Shown: positions 34,101 through 34,785 of the stretch, piece by piece
Layout of the letters: every line of letters starts with the position of its first letter
Numbering within the stretch: the first letter of the stretch is position 1
Assembly (NCBI GenBank): GCA_021295755.1
Contig: JAGWBT010000012.1
Coordinates: 1 to 34,785, forward strand
DNA: 34,785 nt
Origin: Candidatus Poribacteria bacterium
GTDB taxonomy: Bacteria > Poribacteria > WGA-4E > PCPOR2b
Direction of reading: 5' to 3'
Position numbers and translations under genes: made by a program
The notes under the pieces: generated by a model
The model's input: only the letters and a program-made list of their open reading frames with translations
Databases searched by the model: none
What the model was told of the DNA's origin: nothing

Positions 34101-34785
34101 GATCGGCAGGCGAAAGGGAATCGTAGAGTGCTTCTGTCTTACCAATTTCAAACTCAAAACTGAGGCGGACATAGGGACCATAAATCTGCACATAGTGTAG
34201 TAGGGTTTCAATGGCATTCTTTTTAACTGCGATTCGGCGCTCTTTCCGCCTTGCCCATCTCAACGGAAGGCGATTGAGCCAACGACTGGCTGTGTCGAGC
34301 AAATGCAGCTTCTGACGAAGATCCTTCTGGAATTTTTGTTCATCCGGAAACTTCCATACAGGAACAGGTATCGGCACCCCGTTATCTAATAATGGCTGTC
34401 GCGTAAAGTAGTCGTGAGTGATGTTGACGATATCGCCAAAAGTCAGAGGATTGCGCGCTCCACTCGCTACGTGATAGACCTCTATGCCTTGACGGTAATA
34501 CGTCTGCACAGTCGCCGCTAAAATAGCGTTGATAACGAAATCAGCAGGGATAATATCAAGGATGCTATCCGGGTCGCCGGGAAAATCCGGCAAACGTCCT
34601 TTTCCAAAACCAACAATTAGTGGATCCGCCATGCGTAGCGCACCACCGAGCCAACCCGGCTCCGGATCCTCAAGGCTGCTCTCCATAATTGATTGGCGAA
34701 TAATTGCCGTCGGCAGATCACCTCGCGTCTTCGCAATCATCTGCTCACCGAGGGCTTTCATATAGGTATAGGTATCGTTCCAACC
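31156..34785 (-). CDS. Multidomain fatty acyl reductase - AMP ligase-like - ACP - PlsC acyltransferase (N-terminus cut by window end)
   Basis: The frame is open to the last base, so the N-terminus lies outside. 1,209 residues are visible; numbers count from the Met at 34761. Residues 1-140: end of a male-sterility-type fatty acyl reductase NAD domain, with the catalytic YxxxK as YTYMK at the edge. 150-252: FAR C-terminal domain (FNFDMSRIDWRRYF, GIKRHFL). 300-850: AMP-ligase domain (YGMTEASP 641-648, YTGDLGYFDEEGY 713-725). 885-955: acyl carrier protein with the phosphopantetheine Ser916 in GLDSM. 1000-1190: PlsC acyltransferase with HSSHLD (1021-1026) and EGTR (1097-1100). The chain could activate, reduce and transfer acyl groups. 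The domain set recalls ElbD of myxobacterial ether-lipid synthesis. The coupled HAD-IB phosphatase follows. The AMP-ligase core motifs are altered (see findings). Confidence 0.88.
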   Translation of the reverse strand, partial: GWNDTYTYMKALGEQMIAKTRGDLPTAIIRQSIMESSLEDPEPGWLGGALRMADPLIVGFGKGRLPDFPGDPDSILDIIPADFVINAILAATVQTYYRQGIEVYHVASGARNPLTFGDIVNITHDYFTRQPLLDNGVPIPVPVWKFPDEQKFQKDLRQKLHLLDTASRWLNRLPLRWARRKERRIAVKKNAIETLLHYVQIYGPYVRLSFEFEIGKTEALYDSLSPADQQQFNFDMSRIDWRRYFQEIHIPGIKRHFLKLGDDSGSQRISEPTPDRIGELPADTSSEEEFRAHNESAEPPVNESSKPIERQTMIDLVARQAESIPDKIALQMKRGSEWVRYSYSQLYEVSRQVAFVLWKRGYRKGDRVILFAENQPEWGITYLAAVQIGVIVVPIDPQTAEEEIFALAEYTESKAVLASEACVTRLQSTPIKPSAESTSPEFLNINSFCQPFEREQTETSVPTGSKLPPVPDNFPDVDIDPDTVASIIFTMGTTVDARGAMISHRGFIANVVAVSQALPPEDTDRFLSVLPLYHALGFSCNFLMSIYAGTTITYTNSLRPTSILAIMRETKTTVLIGVPRLFQLLYDTIKRYVVESPEAMEAPLDPEVVQEIQAALGGHIRVLVSGGAALPDEVYDRFMEFGLTIYQGYGMTEASPVLSVNPYHKSKRGTVGPEVQGVELQIINPGKNGIGEIVASSPSLMQGYYRNQAMTEQVIRDGLLYTGDLGYFDEEGYLYLTGRSKDVIVSGAGKNIYPVELEALYQHSPLISEICIVGMSTDNLFEAAHAIIVPVHDDDRDRTEVEKAIHQHIQERAQDLPTYQHLQTVYFWDTELPKTSAAVIDRQRVKEVLQEQLSRQTQEAPQPDPVKDTLATDGNEDTLKSTVAPDTPAGVEEVIISELSRLARLPADQIHLNSNLGTELGLDSMARVELLLLLESRLQRSIPDELIAKIQTVGDVTETVRTLQSDSAPPSIDEETSAYIVRSESSLISAALATLFRFGVWAIYRCYFSIKCNGLTNLSREPYIIAANHSSHLDTLAIMTVLGDECKRLRVLAAKDYWFSTRFKSWFSGELLKFVPFDRHANFLQGLRISQEVLKQNECLLIYPEGTRSVTGELQPFKPGLGLLAYETGSPIVPAYIDGTYHALPKGRNLPRKSRIRVTFGKPIMPSSGHGIEKTDAASGLEQETYRKLADAVRAEIEALRADCVNREA

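Noticed and set aside
34529-34765. Plus-strand frame at the window end
   Set aside because: Antisense to the acyl reductase domain; no motif.

Overview
The window looks like a bacterial chromosome of moderate GC, carrying housekeeping genes next to lineage-specific ones. My best guess is Candidatus Poribacteria or a related sponge- or marine-associated lineage. The basis is the mix of a Gfo/Idh/MocA oxidoreductase, a DUF6785-like membrane protein, SGNH and DapA-like genes, and the tatAC and purF/purM layout. This is a recollection of gene style, not a database result. The genes recognised are ordinary bacterial ones with recognisable Shine-Dalgarno sites and several near-consensus sigma-70 promoters. 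No rRNA, tRNA or CRISPR array was seen.

Layout. 1-4119: the 3' part of a Gfo/Idh/MocA oxidoreductase, a ferredoxin fused to a membrane segment and an HSP20-like tail, an orphan bioA, and the broken C-terminus of a tyrosine recombinase. 4131-4326: a compact structured RNA, possibly an IscB/TnpB omega-RNA relic, then a terminator. 4371-7858: two overlapping unknown exported proteins, and a convergent exported protein resembling GH36. 8067-10023 (minus): a deoxyhypusine synthase-like protein and a D-2-hydroxyacid dehydrogenase. 10168-14312 (plus): a consensus promoter and a 12-plus-TM protein, then tatA-tatC-zinc-ribbon protein behind their own promoter. 14440-15390: a decayed IS605-type tnpB element. 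15503-16336: a cell-wall amidase. 16546-20030 (minus): a purine operon (membrane protein, purF, small membrane protein, purM) driven by a consensus promoter. 20211-23891 (plus): SGNH hydrolase, DapA-superfamily protein, GlcD-type FAD oxidase and a small membrane protein. 23938-29008 (plus): infC-rpmI-rplT, a phenylalanine T-box riboswitch, pheS and pheT. 29024-34785 (minus): a lipid-related locus.

The most striking locus is at the right end on the minus strand. A giant protein, cut by the window edge, carries fatty acyl reductase, FAR C-terminal, AMP-ligase-like, acyl carrier protein and PlsC acyltransferase domains in one chain. A HAD-IB phosphatase gene starts one base after it. This domain set recalls the multidomain ElbD enzyme of myxobacterial ether-lipid synthesis. 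The locus may therefore make alkyl (ether) lipids or fatty alcohol-derived lipids. The AMP-ligase domain has altered core motifs, so it may work differently from a normal acyl-ligase.

The translation operon appears to be controlled at two levels. A 10-bp hairpin and a probable AUU start sit at infC. A complete T-box with specifier UUC (Phe) and a terminator sit in front of pheST.
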